This document shows, piece after piece, positions 34,086-41,953 of a stretch of 64,000 nt of DNA. The notes beneath the pieces were generated by a model. The model ran no database searches, was not told the origin of the DNA, and saw only the letters and a program-made list of their open reading frames with translations. The DNA is taken from NCBI GenBank assembly GCA_017632935.1, contig JAGBQJ010000002.1:44599-108598 (forward strand), read 5' to 3'. Position 1 is the stretch's first letter; each line of letters begins with the position of its first letter. The stretch comes from Bacteroidales bacterium. Its GTDB lineage: Bacteria; Bacteroidota; Bacteroidia; Bacteroidales; F082. The position numbers and the translations under genes are program-made.

Positions 34086-35327
34086 TTATCTCGTTAAGCA
34101 AGCATCCAACTCCTTCGCCAAAGCTTCCTTGTCCAGATGCTGCCCGATGAAGACCAGCTTCTGCATGCGGTCGCCGTAGGTGTCGTCCCAATCGCGGCGG
34201 AGGGTGGGCTCTCTGTCCATGAAGGCATCCAACTCATTGGCGGGCATAGTGGCAAACCACTGACCAGCATCACGCAGTTGCACCTGCTTGCCTGCCTGCT
34301 CGAAGATGTAGCAGTTGTCGTATTCGTTCTTGAAATAGCAGATGCCCTTCACACGGATGACGTTCTTCGGCATCTTGCGCGCCACAAACTCATCGAAACG
34401 CGCCATATTGAACGGCTCACGACGGTAATACACATAGGTACCGATGCCGTATTCCTCCACCTCGCCGCCTTCGTGGTCGTGGTGATGATGATGGTGATGG
34501 CCATGCTCCTCTTCCTCGTCATCATCGTGGTCATGATGGTGGTGATGATGCTCATGTTCCTCCTTGTCGTGGTCGTCATCATCGTCATCCTCTTCAACGG
34601 CGCCCTCCACTTCTTTGATCCAGGTAGCAGAGGTGGCTACCTTGTCGAAGTCGAACATGTGGGTGTTGAGGATCTTGTCGAAGTCGACTTCGCCGTAATC
34701 GCAGGGGATGATCTCTGCAGTAGGCTGCAAGGCACGGATGATGCTCTTCACGCGACCCAACTCTTCAGGCGTGACCTCAGAGGCCTTGTTGAGCAAGATG
34801 ATGTTGCAGAACTCAATCTGCTGGATAACAAGGCTTTCCAAGTCATCCTCGGCTAGATTCTTTTTCATCAGGTCGTCGCCACAGCCGAACTCGCTCTGCA
34901 TACGCAGGGCATCCACCACGGTCACGATGCAATCCAGGATCGGAATGCCGTCCTTGGTGAGCTGCCAAGCCATATCGGGGAAGGCACAAATCGTTTGTGC
35001 GATGGGCTCGGGCTCGCAGATGCCGCTGGCCTCGATGACGATGTAGTCGAACTTCTGCATGACGATGATCTCGTGCAGTTGTTGGATGAGGTCCATCTTC
35101 AAGGTGCAGCAGATGCAGCCGTTCTGCAAGGCAACCAGGCTGTCATCCTTCTGCCCTACCACGCCGCCTCTCTCAATCAGGTCGGCATCGATGTTCACCT
35201 CGCCTATGTCATTGACAATCACGGCGAATTTAATGCCCTTGCGGTTGTTTAATATCTTGTTGACCAAAGTGGTCTTGCCACTACCGAGATAACCAGTGAG
35301 CAGCAATACGGGTATATCTTTCTTCAT
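34086..35327 (-). CDS. CobW/P47K-type metal-chaperone GTPase, His-rich
   Basis: 413 residues. Walker A TGYLGSGKTTLV (11-22), the metal-binding CxCC motif GCICC (Cys71, Cys73, Cys74), guanine motif NKAS and the C-terminal CobW domain (YYRREPFNMARFDEFVARKM). Residues about 243-288 form two His clusters alternating with Asp/Glu (HEHHHHHHDHDDDEEEEHGH and more), a probable zinc or nickel store. COG0523 proteins deliver zinc or cobalt to target enzymes with GTP hydrolysis. It diverges from msrC out of a perfect palindrome that contains both start codons. No Zur-like site was recognised. Confidence 0.9.
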   Translation of the reverse strand: MKKDIPVLLLTGYLGSGKTTLVNKILNNRKGIKFAVIVNDIGEVNIDADLIERGGVVGQKDDSLVALQNGCICCTLKMDLIQQLHEIIVMQKFDYIVIEASGICEPEPIAQTICAFPDMAWQLTKDGIPILDCIVTVVDALRMQSEFGCGDDLMKKNLAEDDLESLVIQQIEFCNIILLNKASEVTPEELGRVKSIIRALQPTAEIIPCDYGEVDFDKILNTHMFDFDKVATSATWIKEVEGAVEEDDDDDDHDKEEHEHHHHHHDHDDDEEEEHGHHHHHHHDHEGGEVEEYGIGTYVYYRREPFNMARFDEFVARKMPKNVIRVKGICYFKNEYDNCYIFEQAGKQVQLRDAGQWFATMPANELDAFMDREPTLRRDWDDTYGDRMQKLVFIGQHLDKEALAKELDACLTR

Positions 35328-35371
35328 TTTTTGTATTTTTGCAGCTGCAAAAATACAAAAAATGAAGAAAG
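35318..35371. promoter_or_regulatory. Perfect 54-bp palindrome with mirror-image promoters and start codons
   Basis: Each 27-bp arm reads, from the centre outward, CTGCAAAAATACAAAAAATG then AAGAAAG; the centre is between 35344 and 35345. The + strand TATTTTTG (35334-35341) and the minus-strand TATTTTTG (35348-35355) face each other, and both coding regions begin with the same ten bases ATGAAGAAAG (35362 rightward, 35327 leftward). Each transcript would start within or beside the other's -7 box. Confidence 0.9.
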
Positions 35372-35817
35372 TAGAAGACTACAAACTCCTCCTTGCCCAA
35401 GTCAAGGCGATGGTAAAAGACGAGAGCGACGCTGTCGCCAACATGGCCAATGTGGCCGCCCTGATTCAGGAGGCCTTCCATTTCTGGTGGACGGGCTTCT
35501 ACCGCGTCATCGGTGAGCAGCTGGTGCTCGGCCCCTTCCAAGGCCCCGTGGCCTGCACCCGCATCGGCTTTGGCAAGGGTGTGTGCGGCACATCATGGAA
35601 AGAGAAAAAGACCTACGTCGTTGAAGACGTGGAGCAATTCCCTGGCCACATCGCCTGCAGTTCGGAATCGCGTAGCGAGATTGTGGTGCCTCTGTTTAAA
35701 GGTGATGAAGTCATCGGGGTGTTGGACATCGACAGCGAGAAACTGGCTACTTTCGATGCCATCGACAAGGAATGGCTGGAACAAATTGCAGAGGTTGTTT
35801 CGGCTGTGGTTAGTTAA
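35362..35817 (+). CDS. msrC: Free methionine-(R)-sulfoxide reductase (GAF domain)
   Basis: 151 residues. GAF domain with the three conserved cysteines of fRMsr: PVACTRIGFGKGVCGTSW (two) and GHIACSSESRSEIVVP (one). The enzyme reduces free L-methionine-(R)-S-oxide with thioredoxin. The start ATG 35362 lies inside the 54-bp palindrome shared with the CobW-type gene. Confidence 0.93.
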   Translation: MKKVEDYKLLLAQVKAMVKDESDAVANMANVAALIQEAFHFWWTGFYRVIGEQLVLGPFQGPVACTRIGFGKGVCGTSWKEKKTYVVEDVEQFPGHIACSSESRSEIVVPLFKGDEVIGVLDIDSEKLATFDAIDKEWLEQIAEVVSAVVS

Positions 35818-35819
35818 TT

Positions 35820-35911
35820 GACGCGGGACTCGGGACTGCGGGACACGGGACATTCGGTCAGCAAACTCAGGAGCCTTTGTCCCGCGTCTCGCGTCTTATC
35901 GTCTCGCGTCT
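35820..35911. repeat. GACGCGGGAC-type repeat, copy 3 (inverted pair)
   Basis: Left half GACGCGGGACTCGGGACTGC to 35851, right half in inverse orientation from 35879 (GTCCCGCGTCTCGCGTC, then again GTCTCGCGTC). It fills the space between the convergent ends of msrC and the LysR gene and can form a long hairpin, possibly a bidirectional 3' end. Confidence 0.85.
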
Positions 35912-36838
35912 CTATAGCCTCAGATAATCCGTCCGTATCACACCGTCGAGGAACTCTGATGGTACCATCGGCTTAATGGCCTTGATGACAATGTTCATCA
36001 TGCGCTCGTGCACATAGTCTTTCCTAAACACCAGGCCTATCGTACGCTCAGGCACTGGATTGACAATCGGCTTGATACGGTCTTTGGCCGTCTCTGGCAA
36101 CAAATGCAAATGCGACTCGGGCACAACGGTAATGCCTCCGTTTTCATCCGTAATCTGAATCAAGATGCCTACACGGCCACCTTCATACAACTTATCGTAT
36201 TTAATCTCTTCCTCCGACCGCACCTTCGAACGGTCGAACAACCTCACGCCATCTTTCATCGTCCACACCTTGTATTTCGACATTTGAGTGCGTTCAATGC
36301 TGTCCTCTTTATACAAATCATCTTTAGGTGAGACATAAGCAAAAAACCGCTCGTGAAACAAGGGTATCTCCAACAAATCAGGGTCATTGACAGGATAGGT
36401 CAAAATACCCATGTCGATTTCGGCTTTCTTCACTTTTTCGATGATTGTGGCCGTAATCATTTCCTCCACCCGCAGATTTATCGATGGATATTTGGTCCTC
36501 ATATAATGGAAAAGCCCTGGCATAATCACTGGTGCCACCGTGGTTGTCAAGGCAATGCTGAGGTCGCCCGACGACTGTTCCTTTTCCGTACGGGTTAGCT
36601 CCACCAGCTGTTTGGTGTGATAGATGGCCATCTTCGCCTCATCAATCACCTTTCGACCCATTTCGGTGACTGTGACAGGATGCGTGTCCCTGTTGAAGAT
36701 CTTAACATCCAGCTCTTCTTCCAATTTCTTAATCATCAGACTCAGTGTTGGTTGCGTCACGCCACAGGCATCTGCCGCATTGACGAAATAGCCATGTTGC
36801 TCCACGGCGATGATATATTCCAATTGTTGCAAAGTCAT
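35912..36838 (-). CDS. OxyR-like LysR regulator lacking the redox cysteines
   Basis: 308 residues from ATG 36838 (MTLQQLEYIIAVEQHGYFVN). N-terminal LysR helix-turn-helix (ADACGVTQPTLSLMIKKLEE) and a substrate-binding domain most like OxyR. The segment aligned with the peroxidatic-Cys loop of OxyR (EDGHCLRDQ in E. coli) reads KDGVRLFDR: Arg199 takes the place of Cys199. The only Cys in the protein is Cys25 in the helix-turn-helix, so disulfide sensing is not possible in the usual way. Divergent from trkH across 99 bp; a TATCTTTG box on the minus strand lies at 36861-36868. Confidence 0.85.
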   Translation of the reverse strand: MTLQQLEYIIAVEQHGYFVNAADACGVTQPTLSLMIKKLEEELDVKIFNRDTHPVTVTEMGRKVIDEAKMAIYHTKQLVELTRTEKEQSSGDLSIALTTTVAPVIMPGLFHYMRTKYPSINLRVEEMITATIIEKVKKAEIDMGILTYPVNDPDLLEIPLFHERFFAYVSPKDDLYKEDSIERTQMSKYKVWTMKDGVRLFDRSKVRSEEEIKYDKLYEGGRVGILIQITDENGGITVVPESHLHLLPETAKDRIKPIVNPVPERTIGLVFRKDYVHERMMNIVIKAIKPMVPSEFLDGVIRTDYLRL

Positions 36839-36903
36839 CTCTTTATTGATTTTATCAATGCAAAGATAAACATTATTGTATTGACTCATAAAGAACGCCG
36901 AAA

Positions 36904-36911
36904 TAATTTTG
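36904..36911 (+). promoter_or_regulatory. -7 box TAATTTTG of trkH
   Basis: Matches TAnnTTTG, 26 bp before ATG 36938, in the short divergent spacer with the LysR gene, whose own box is at 36861-36868. A LysR operator in this spacer would control both genes. Confidence 0.55.
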
Positions 36912-36937
36912 CTTCTGTTTTTCAAAATCGACGACAG

Positions 36938-38392
36938 ATGAAGAAATGGAACACCACCATACGCTATGCAGGCTTCTCCTTGATAGGTGTTGCCATACTG
37001 ATGTTTATCTCAGCATTCATTGCTTTCAGGAACAACATGGACGACAGTTTTGACCCTTTGGTCTTCTCGGGCATGGCCGCACTTCTCAGCGGTTTTTTTG
37101 CCATCATCGGCACCAAGCCACAAGAAAAGATGACCATTGAGGATGGTTTCCGCATCGTCACGGGTTGTTGGATTGCGGCCTGCATCTTCGGAGCCATTCC
37201 TTATCTATTGTTTGGCGGAGAGTTCACCGTCGTCAACGCCTTCTTTGAAAGTGTCTCAGGTTTTACCACAACAGGCGCCTCCATCCTCAATAACATTGAA
37301 GCACTACCCAATGGCTTGCAGTTTTGGCGTATAGCTTCGGCCTGGATTGGCGGCATCGGCATCGTCACGCTGGTTTCACTAGTGATCTCCGGACAGCATG
37401 ACCGTCATTCCGTATTGGCCAGCGCGGAACTGTCGGACCTTGCCAAATCATATTATGGTGGGCGGAAAAAACACTTTGTCTATAGGATGATTGCCGTCTA
37501 TCTGATCATCACCTCCTTCTCTGCCATCGCCTTACGCCTTACGAAGATGCCCTGGTTCGACGCCACCACTTTAGCCATGTCGGCCTGCAGTACCTGCGGC
37601 TTCTGCGCAAAAAACATCAGCGTCGCTTTTTACGACAACGTCGCCGTGGAAATCATCCTTATCGTGGCCATGCTGATGGGCGCCACCAATTTCAGTTTGA
37701 TGTTCTCGACGGTATGGCCCGACAAGCGCACACGCAAGACCCTTTTCAACACGCAAGTCGTCAGATGGTTTCTCTCCCTCGTCGCGATAGCCATCCTTGG
37801 CGTCACGGCCAACCTGTATTTCAGCGGTTACTGTGCCACTTTCCCACGAGCCTTACGTTTGGCGGCCTTCCAAGTCTGTTCGCTCAGCACGACCACGGGA
37901 TTTGCCACTGCCGACACCAACCTTTGGCCTTCGGGCAGCATGGGTATATTGATACTTTGCTCCTTGGTCTGTGGTTGTTCCGGCTCCACCTCAGGCGGCA
38001 TGAAGATGGACCGCTTCGTCATCGTTGTCAAAAGCCTGAAAGGCTTGGTAAGTTCCCTCGTCGGGGTCAAGAACGTCAACCGTACCAAACTCGACGGACA
38101 GGTGAAAACGGAAGAAAACATCACCTCTATCATCGCCTTCATGGGTATGTACGTCCTCATCATTGCCATCGGTACCATCGTCTTTGCCATCAGCATGGAC
38201 TTCAAGACCTCCCTGACAGCTTCCATCGCCTGTATGGGTAGCGTAGGGCCAGGCTTCGGCGAAGTTGGTTCAATGGGTAACTATGCAGGATTAATGGGCT
38301 TCCAAAAAGTGTTTGCCATGCTTATCATGCTCTTGGGCCGTGTCGAAATCTTCCCCATGTTGATTGCCCTTAGAAGCATTTTCACCCGATGA
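36938..38392 (+). CDS. trkH: Potassium uptake protein TrkH
   Basis: 484 residues, about ten membrane helices with the four pore-loop repeats of the Trk/Ktr family (SGFTTTGASI, SACSTCGFCA, LSTTTGFATAD, GSVGPGFGEVG; selectivity glycines kept). It forms the K+ channel/transporter dimer of the inner membrane; the TrkA partner is not in the window. Divergent from the OxyR-like regulator. Confidence 0.92.
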   Translation: MKKWNTTIRYAGFSLIGVAILMFISAFIAFRNNMDDSFDPLVFSGMAALLSGFFAIIGTKPQEKMTIEDGFRIVTGCWIAACIFGAIPYLLFGGEFTVVNAFFESVSGFTTTGASILNNIEALPNGLQFWRIASAWIGGIGIVTLVSLVISGQHDRHSVLASAELSDLAKSYYGGRKKHFVYRMIAVYLIITSFSAIALRLTKMPWFDATTLAMSACSTCGFCAKNISVAFYDNVAVEIILIVAMLMGATNFSLMFSTVWPDKRTRKTLFNTQVVRWFLSLVAIAILGVTANLYFSGYCATFPRALRLAAFQVCSLSTTTGFATADTNLWPSGSMGILILCSLVCGCSGSTSGGMKMDRFVIVVKSLKGLVSSLVGVKNVNRTKLDGQVKTEENITSIIAFMGMYVLIIAIGTIVFAISMDFKTSLTASIACMGSVGPGFGEVGSMGNYAGLMGFQKVFAMLIMLLGRVEIFPMLIALRSIFTR

Positions 38393-38449
38393 CTCTTGCG
38401 CAATTCAACTTTTTTGCCGTTTTTTGCAGATTGAATAATCAATCCTGCC

Positions 38450-39805
38450 ATGAAAAACATCATCCGAAGGATCCTCATATATTTGAAATCGCTCATCCAC
38501 ATCGCTGATGAGATAGACTATGAGAACGCCAGTGCCTCCATCCGCAAGAACATCTCCTTCAAGGGCACCAACGTGTTCATCCTGGCCTGTGCCATCATCA
38601 TCGCTTCGGTAGGCTTGAACGTCAACTCCATCCCTGTCATCATCGGCGCCATGTTGGTCTCGCCTGTGATGGGACCTATCTTGGGATTCGGCTTGGGACT
38701 TGGCACCGAAGACAATCACTTGGTGAAAGACTCGCTGAAAAACTTCGGCGTGATGGTCGGCATCAGCATCATCGCCTCTTCCCTGTTTTTCCTGCTCAGT
38801 CCTTTGAGTCTGGCCAACCCCTCGGAACTCTTGGCCCGTACCAACCCCACCATCTATGACGTGCTTATCGCCCTCTTCGGCGGTCTGGCGGGCATCATCG
38901 AGACCTCGCGTAAGGACAAGGGCAGCGTCATCACAGGCGTGGCCATCGCCACAGCCCTCATGCCTCCCCTTTGCACTGTCGGCTACGGCATCTCCATCTG
39001 GAAAGGCTCCGTCATCTTCGGCGCGCTCTACCTGTTCACCATCAACAGCATCTTCATCGCCTTGGCCACCTTCGCGACCGTGAAATACTTCAGCTTCCCC
39101 ATCGTCGAGACCACTGATGAAAACCACAAACGCCTGCCTAAACATTGGCTCGTCGTCATCTTGATCATAGTCATCGTGCCCAGCATCATCTCCGCTATCA
39201 GTGTCATCAAAGAGAACAATTTCACCACTCATGCCGAGCGTTTGGTCGCCGAAAACAAGAACCTCGGCAAATGCTTCATCTACGATCACAAGGCCACCTA
39301 TTCGCGAAAAGCGCCAAAACTGGAACTGTTCCTCGCTGGCGAGACCTTGACCGACGAAGCAAAAAAGAAATTCTACAAAAGCGCAGAGGAATATGGCATC
39401 ACGCGCAGCCAAATCGTCTTCCACGAAGATGCTACCAGTATGCGTCAAGAGTTCTCAGAAACCGAGATGATGAAAGGCTTCTTGGAACACAACGACCAAC
39501 AAATCAAGACTTTGAACGACAGCATCGCCAAACTGACGACAACGCTTTCCGACTATCAGTCGAAGGAAATTCCCGTCGATGCCATTTCCAAAGAACTGTT
39601 CACTCAATACCCCAACATCATTGAGGTCAGCCTTAGCCGTGGCGCCGCGGTCAGTGTAACCGACAGCATCGCCTCTGAACAGATTATTGCTTTCATCACC
39701 ACCCAAAAGCCGATGCCTGCTGAGAACCACGACCGCATCGAACGCTGGCTGAAAGTCAGGCTGGGCAACGATCATGTTTTTGTAGTAAATCAAACGGATA
39801 GATAG
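38450..39805 (+). CDS. DUF389 (TIGR00341-like) membrane protein
   Basis: 451 residues. The N-terminal DUF389 domain has six or so membrane helices (NVFILACAIIIASVGLNV, IPVIIGAMLVSPVMGPILGF, GVAIATALMPPLCTVGYGI), followed by a soluble C-terminal domain (about 270-451) with a helical hairpin (NDSIAKLTTTLSDYQSK) and OmpA-like strands. The family is widespread and uncharacterised; some members are proposed ion or solute channels. It follows trkH by 57 bp and may share its transcript. Confidence 0.85.
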   Translation: MKNIIRRILIYLKSLIHIADEIDYENASASIRKNISFKGTNVFILACAIIIASVGLNVNSIPVIIGAMLVSPVMGPILGFGLGLGTEDNHLVKDSLKNFGVMVGISIIASSLFFLLSPLSLANPSELLARTNPTIYDVLIALFGGLAGIIETSRKDKGSVITGVAIATALMPPLCTVGYGISIWKGSVIFGALYLFTINSIFIALATFATVKYFSFPIVETTDENHKRLPKHWLVVILIIVIVPSIISAISVIKENNFTTHAERLVAENKNLGKCFIYDHKATYSRKAPKLELFLAGETLTDEAKKKFYKSAEEYGITRSQIVFHEDATSMRQEFSETEMMKGFLEHNDQQIKTLNDSIAKLTTTLSDYQSKEIPVDAISKELFTQYPNIIEVSLSRGAAVSVTDSIASEQIIAFITTQKPMPAENHDRIERWLKVRLGNDHVFVVNQTDR

Positions 39806-39827
39806 ACATATTATAATAGATAATTTG

Positions 39828-39835
39828 TATTTTTG
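39828..39835 (+). promoter_or_regulatory. -7 box TATTTTTG of the DUF3791/ART operon
   Basis: Ends only 7 bp before ATG 39843, so the first gene would be transcribed as a leaderless or near-leaderless mRNA. Confidence 0.6.
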
Positions 39836-39842
39836 CCGAGTT

Positions 39843-40067
39843 ATGTCTACAAAAGAGAAAAACATTATTGAATACTTGGTCGTATTTGTAGTTGAATTTG
39901 CAAAGCATTTTAAATTGACTCAAGCACAATCATTCAATTACCTCAACCAATATGGTGCCATGCTTCTGTTGGAGCAACAATACGGGTATGCACACACCCA
40001 ATCGTTTGCCAGCATGGTTGACGATGTTGCCGAGTTTTGCCAACGGAAAGGAGGACAATTGAAATGA
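39843..40067 (+). CDS. DUF3791-like small protein (first gene of ART module)
   Basis: 74 residues from ATG 39843. IIEYLVVFVVEFAKHFKLTQ, FNYLNQYGAMLLLEQQYGYA and HTQSFASMVDDVAEF fit the DUF3791 pattern (VxFxIExxxxxxxLxxxxxF, HTQ). Small helical proteins of this family sit next to DUF3990 ADP-ribosyltransferase-like genes. Its stop overlaps the next start (ATGA at 40064-40067), and the next gene has a good Shine-Dalgarno sequence (AAAGGAGG) inside this one. Probable antitoxin or chaperone of the ART-like protein. Confidence 0.7.
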   Translation: MSTKEKNIIEYLVVFVVEFAKHFKLTQAQSFNYLNQYGAMLLLEQQYGYAHTQSFASMVDDVAEFCQRKGGQLK

Positions 40068-40537
40068 TTCTCTACCACGGGACAAATATTGATTTTGAAG
40101 ACATAGACCTTTCCAAGTGCAAGCGCGGAAAAGACTTCGGCTGTGGTTTCTATCTGTCAGAAAGCGAACAGCAAGCCTTTGAGATTGCGCAAAACAGAGT
40201 AAAATTCCAAGGTGGTGAACTCGTTATTCAAAAATATGAGTTTGATGATTCACTGCTCAACAGCCATCTCCTTTTCCAACGGTTTGACAGCTATACGAAA
40301 GAGTGGGCAGAATTCATCTACGCCAACCGTAATAATTTCAACCGCGAAAACATCCATTTCTACGATGTTGTTTATGGCCCTATCGCTAATGACAACGTCG
40401 GCTTGCAAGTCCGTAATCTCATTGAGCACAATATCAGTCTTGAAGTCTTTCTTGAAAGGCTCAAGTATATGCAAGGAATCACTTTTCAATACTTTTTCGG
40501 CACAGAACGCGCTATACAACAACTGAAAAGAATATGA
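40064..40537 (+). CDS. DUF3990 ADP-ribosyltransferase-fold protein, putative toxin
   Basis: 157 residues. LYHGTN (His in ART motif 1), GCGFYLSESEQQAFEIA (Tyr in motif 2), DVVYGPIANDNVG and the C-terminal TFQYFFGTERAIQQL (corresponds to the QxxF-T-ExAL end of the fold) are DUF3990 hallmarks. The fold suggests transfer of ADP-ribose from NAD+ to a host macromolecule, so it is a likely toxin. Both neighbours overlap it by 4 bp, giving a coupled three-gene operon. Toxicity is an inference. Confidence 0.72.
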   Translation: MILYHGTNIDFEDIDLSKCKRGKDFGCGFYLSESEQQAFEIAQNRVKFQGGELVIQKYEFDDSLLNSHLLFQRFDSYTKEWAEFIYANRNNFNRENIHFYDVVYGPIANDNVGLQVRNLIEHNISLEVFLERLKYMQGITFQYFFGTERAIQQLKRI

Positions 40538-40743
40538 TTAGCCAGAAAGACATAGACTACATGAATGAATGTACCACACGTGATGTCATTCAACTCCTTG
40601 TCAGCGAGAAAAACATGACTATTAACCAAGCCATGGATTATTTCTACAATTCAAAGACTTTCAAGGATTTGTTGAATCCAGAAACAAAACTCTTCATTCA
40701 AAGTCCCGTCTACATCTTTGATACTTTAGAGAGACAAGGTTAA
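40534..40743 (+). CDS. Second DUF3791-like small protein (third gene of ART module)
   Basis: 69 residues. TTRDVIQLLVSEKNMTINQA, MDYFYNSKTFKDLLNPETKL and FIQSPVYIFDTLERQ form a pattern often seen beside or fused to DUF3990 proteins (YNSKTF...D-x-x-TxLYxQSxxYxF). Starts 4 bp inside the ART-like gene. Together with the gene at 39843 it probably neutralises or regulates the ART-like protein. A terminator hairpin follows at 40751-40773. Confidence 0.7.
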   Translation: MISQKDIDYMNECTTRDVIQLLVSEKNMTINQAMDYFYNSKTFKDLLNPETKLFIQSPVYIFDTLERQG

Positions 40744-40750
40744 TACGACA

Positions 40751-40773
40751 AAAGCCGCTGAATAGCGGCTTTG
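40751..40773. terminator. Hairpin terminator between ART module and tRNA-Ala
   Basis: AAAGCCGCT-GAAT-AGCGGCTTT with T-rich right flank; lies between the end of the + strand operon (40743) and the 3' end of the minus-strand tRNA (40786). Confidence 0.8.
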
Positions 40774-40785
40774 TTATTGTTTCTG

Positions 40786-40858
40786 TGGAGATTACCGGAC
40801 TCGAACCGGCCACCTTCAGATTGCGAACCTGACGCTCTACCAGATGAGCTAAATCCCC
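40786..40858 (-). tRNA. tRNA-Ala (anticodon CGC)
   Basis: 73 nt. Minus strand starts GGGGATTTAGCTCATCTGGT; D-arm GCTC/GAGC, anticodon loop TTCGCAA (CGC reads GCG), T-arm GGCCGGTTCGAGTCCGG, acceptor GGGGATT/AATCTCC with the G3-U70 pair that marks alanine tRNAs. CCA is not encoded. Confidence 0.95.
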
Positions 40859-40959
40859 ATTAGCGGCTGCAAAAATACGAAATTTTGAATTTCATGGCAT
40901 TCTTGAAAGAAATTATTTACAATCCACTCAAAACACTCAGTTCTTTGAAGAATAAAGCG

Positions 40960-40967
40960 TATTTTTG
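40960..40967 (+). promoter_or_regulatory. -7 box TATTTTTG of the choline-kinase-like gene
   Basis: Matches TAnnTTTG, 37 bp before ATG 41005. Confidence 0.6.
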
Positions 40968-41004
40968 CCGACCAATGTTGAAATCATTATAAAACTATAC
41001 TAAT

Positions 41005-41874
41005 ATGACTATTGAAGACTATATCGTTTTTAGGGTCAACGCCCTGCTCCATGCCCACGACGCCAAAATCGTCATGCGCCTCGAAGGCGGCATGAGCAAC
41101 TACACCTACGTCGTTGAATGTGAAGGCAAGAAATACACCTACCGTGTACCAGGCAAGTTTGCCGAGAAGTTCGTCGACCGCGAAGAGGAATGGGCCAACA
41201 TCCAGGAAGTCAACCGCCTAGGACTGAACAACATCACGGAATATGTCGAAATCCGCTCAGGCGAGAAGCTGGCCGAATACGTGGAAGGTACCATCATGAG
41301 CACCACCGATGTGGTCTCCTACAATGAGATGTCGGTGAAAGCCTTGAAACAGATCCACAACTCTGACCTCAAGTTCCAGGACTACAACGCCTTTGGTCGC
41401 CTTGATGCCGACCAAAACTACTGCCTTGAGACGGGCTATGTGTTCCCGCAGGAATACCTCGACCTACGCAAGAAACTTGACGCCATCCGCGCCACCCAAG
41501 TTAACGTGCCCAAGGTTCCCTGCCACTGCGACTACCAGCCCACCAACCTCGTCATCAGCGGCGACAAGCTGTATGTGCTCGACTGGGAGTTTGCCGGCAT
41601 GAACGACCCCTTCTACGACATTGCCTGCTACGGTAATGTAGGTTTCGACAAAGCCTTGGCCTTATTGGAAGCCTATGTGGGCCACAAGCCTACCAAAGAA
41701 GAGTTGCAGCGCCTCTATTTCCACCGTGCCTTCCAGTGCCTGCAATGGTTCAACGTGGCCATCTTCAAGGACCGCGTCGGCCTCAGCAAGGACCTCAACA
41801 TGGATTTTAACGCGGTGGCGTTTATGTTCCTTGGTATGGCGAAGGATTTGTTGGAGAATTATGATAACCTTTAG
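41005..41874 (+). CDS. Choline/ethanolamine kinase-like phosphotransferase
   Basis: 289 residues. RLEGGMSNYTYVVE is the nucleotide-binding loop of LicA/choline kinase-like proteins, CHCDYQPTNLVI the Brenner-type catalytic loop (Asp is the catalytic base) and VLDWEFAGMNDPFYDIACY the metal-binding Asp motif. It likely phosphorylates choline, ethanolamine or another small alcohol or amine; no LicC/LicD partner is nearby. Modular hairpin repeats begin 3 bp after its stop. Confidence 0.85.
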   Translation: MTIEDYIVFRVNALLHAHDAKIVMRLEGGMSNYTYVVECEGKKYTYRVPGKFAEKFVDREEEWANIQEVNRLGLNNITEYVEIRSGEKLAEYVEGTIMSTTDVVSYNEMSVKALKQIHNSDLKFQDYNAFGRLDADQNYCLETGYVFPQEYLDLRKKLDAIRATQVNVPKVPCHCDYQPTNLVISGDKLYVLDWEFAGMNDPFYDIACYGNVGFDKALALLEAYVGHKPTKEELQRLYFHRAFQCLQWFNVAIFKDRVGLSKDLNMDFNAVAFMFLGMAKDLLENYDNL

Positions 41875-41876
41875 CA

Positions 41877-41944
41877 GGTTTTAGAAGGCATGTCATCCCT
41901 ACGCTGGCATGTGGGCGAGCGTGGGATCTATGGCTTCTAAAACC
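41877..41944 (+). repeat. Modular hairpin repeat, unit U3
   Basis: Arms GGTTTTAGAAG and CTTCTAAAACC, perfect over 11 bp; core starts CATGTCATCCCTACGCTGG and ends GTGGGATCTATG. Immediately after the choline-kinase-like gene. Confidence 0.85.
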
Positions 41945-41953
41945 GTCAAAAGG

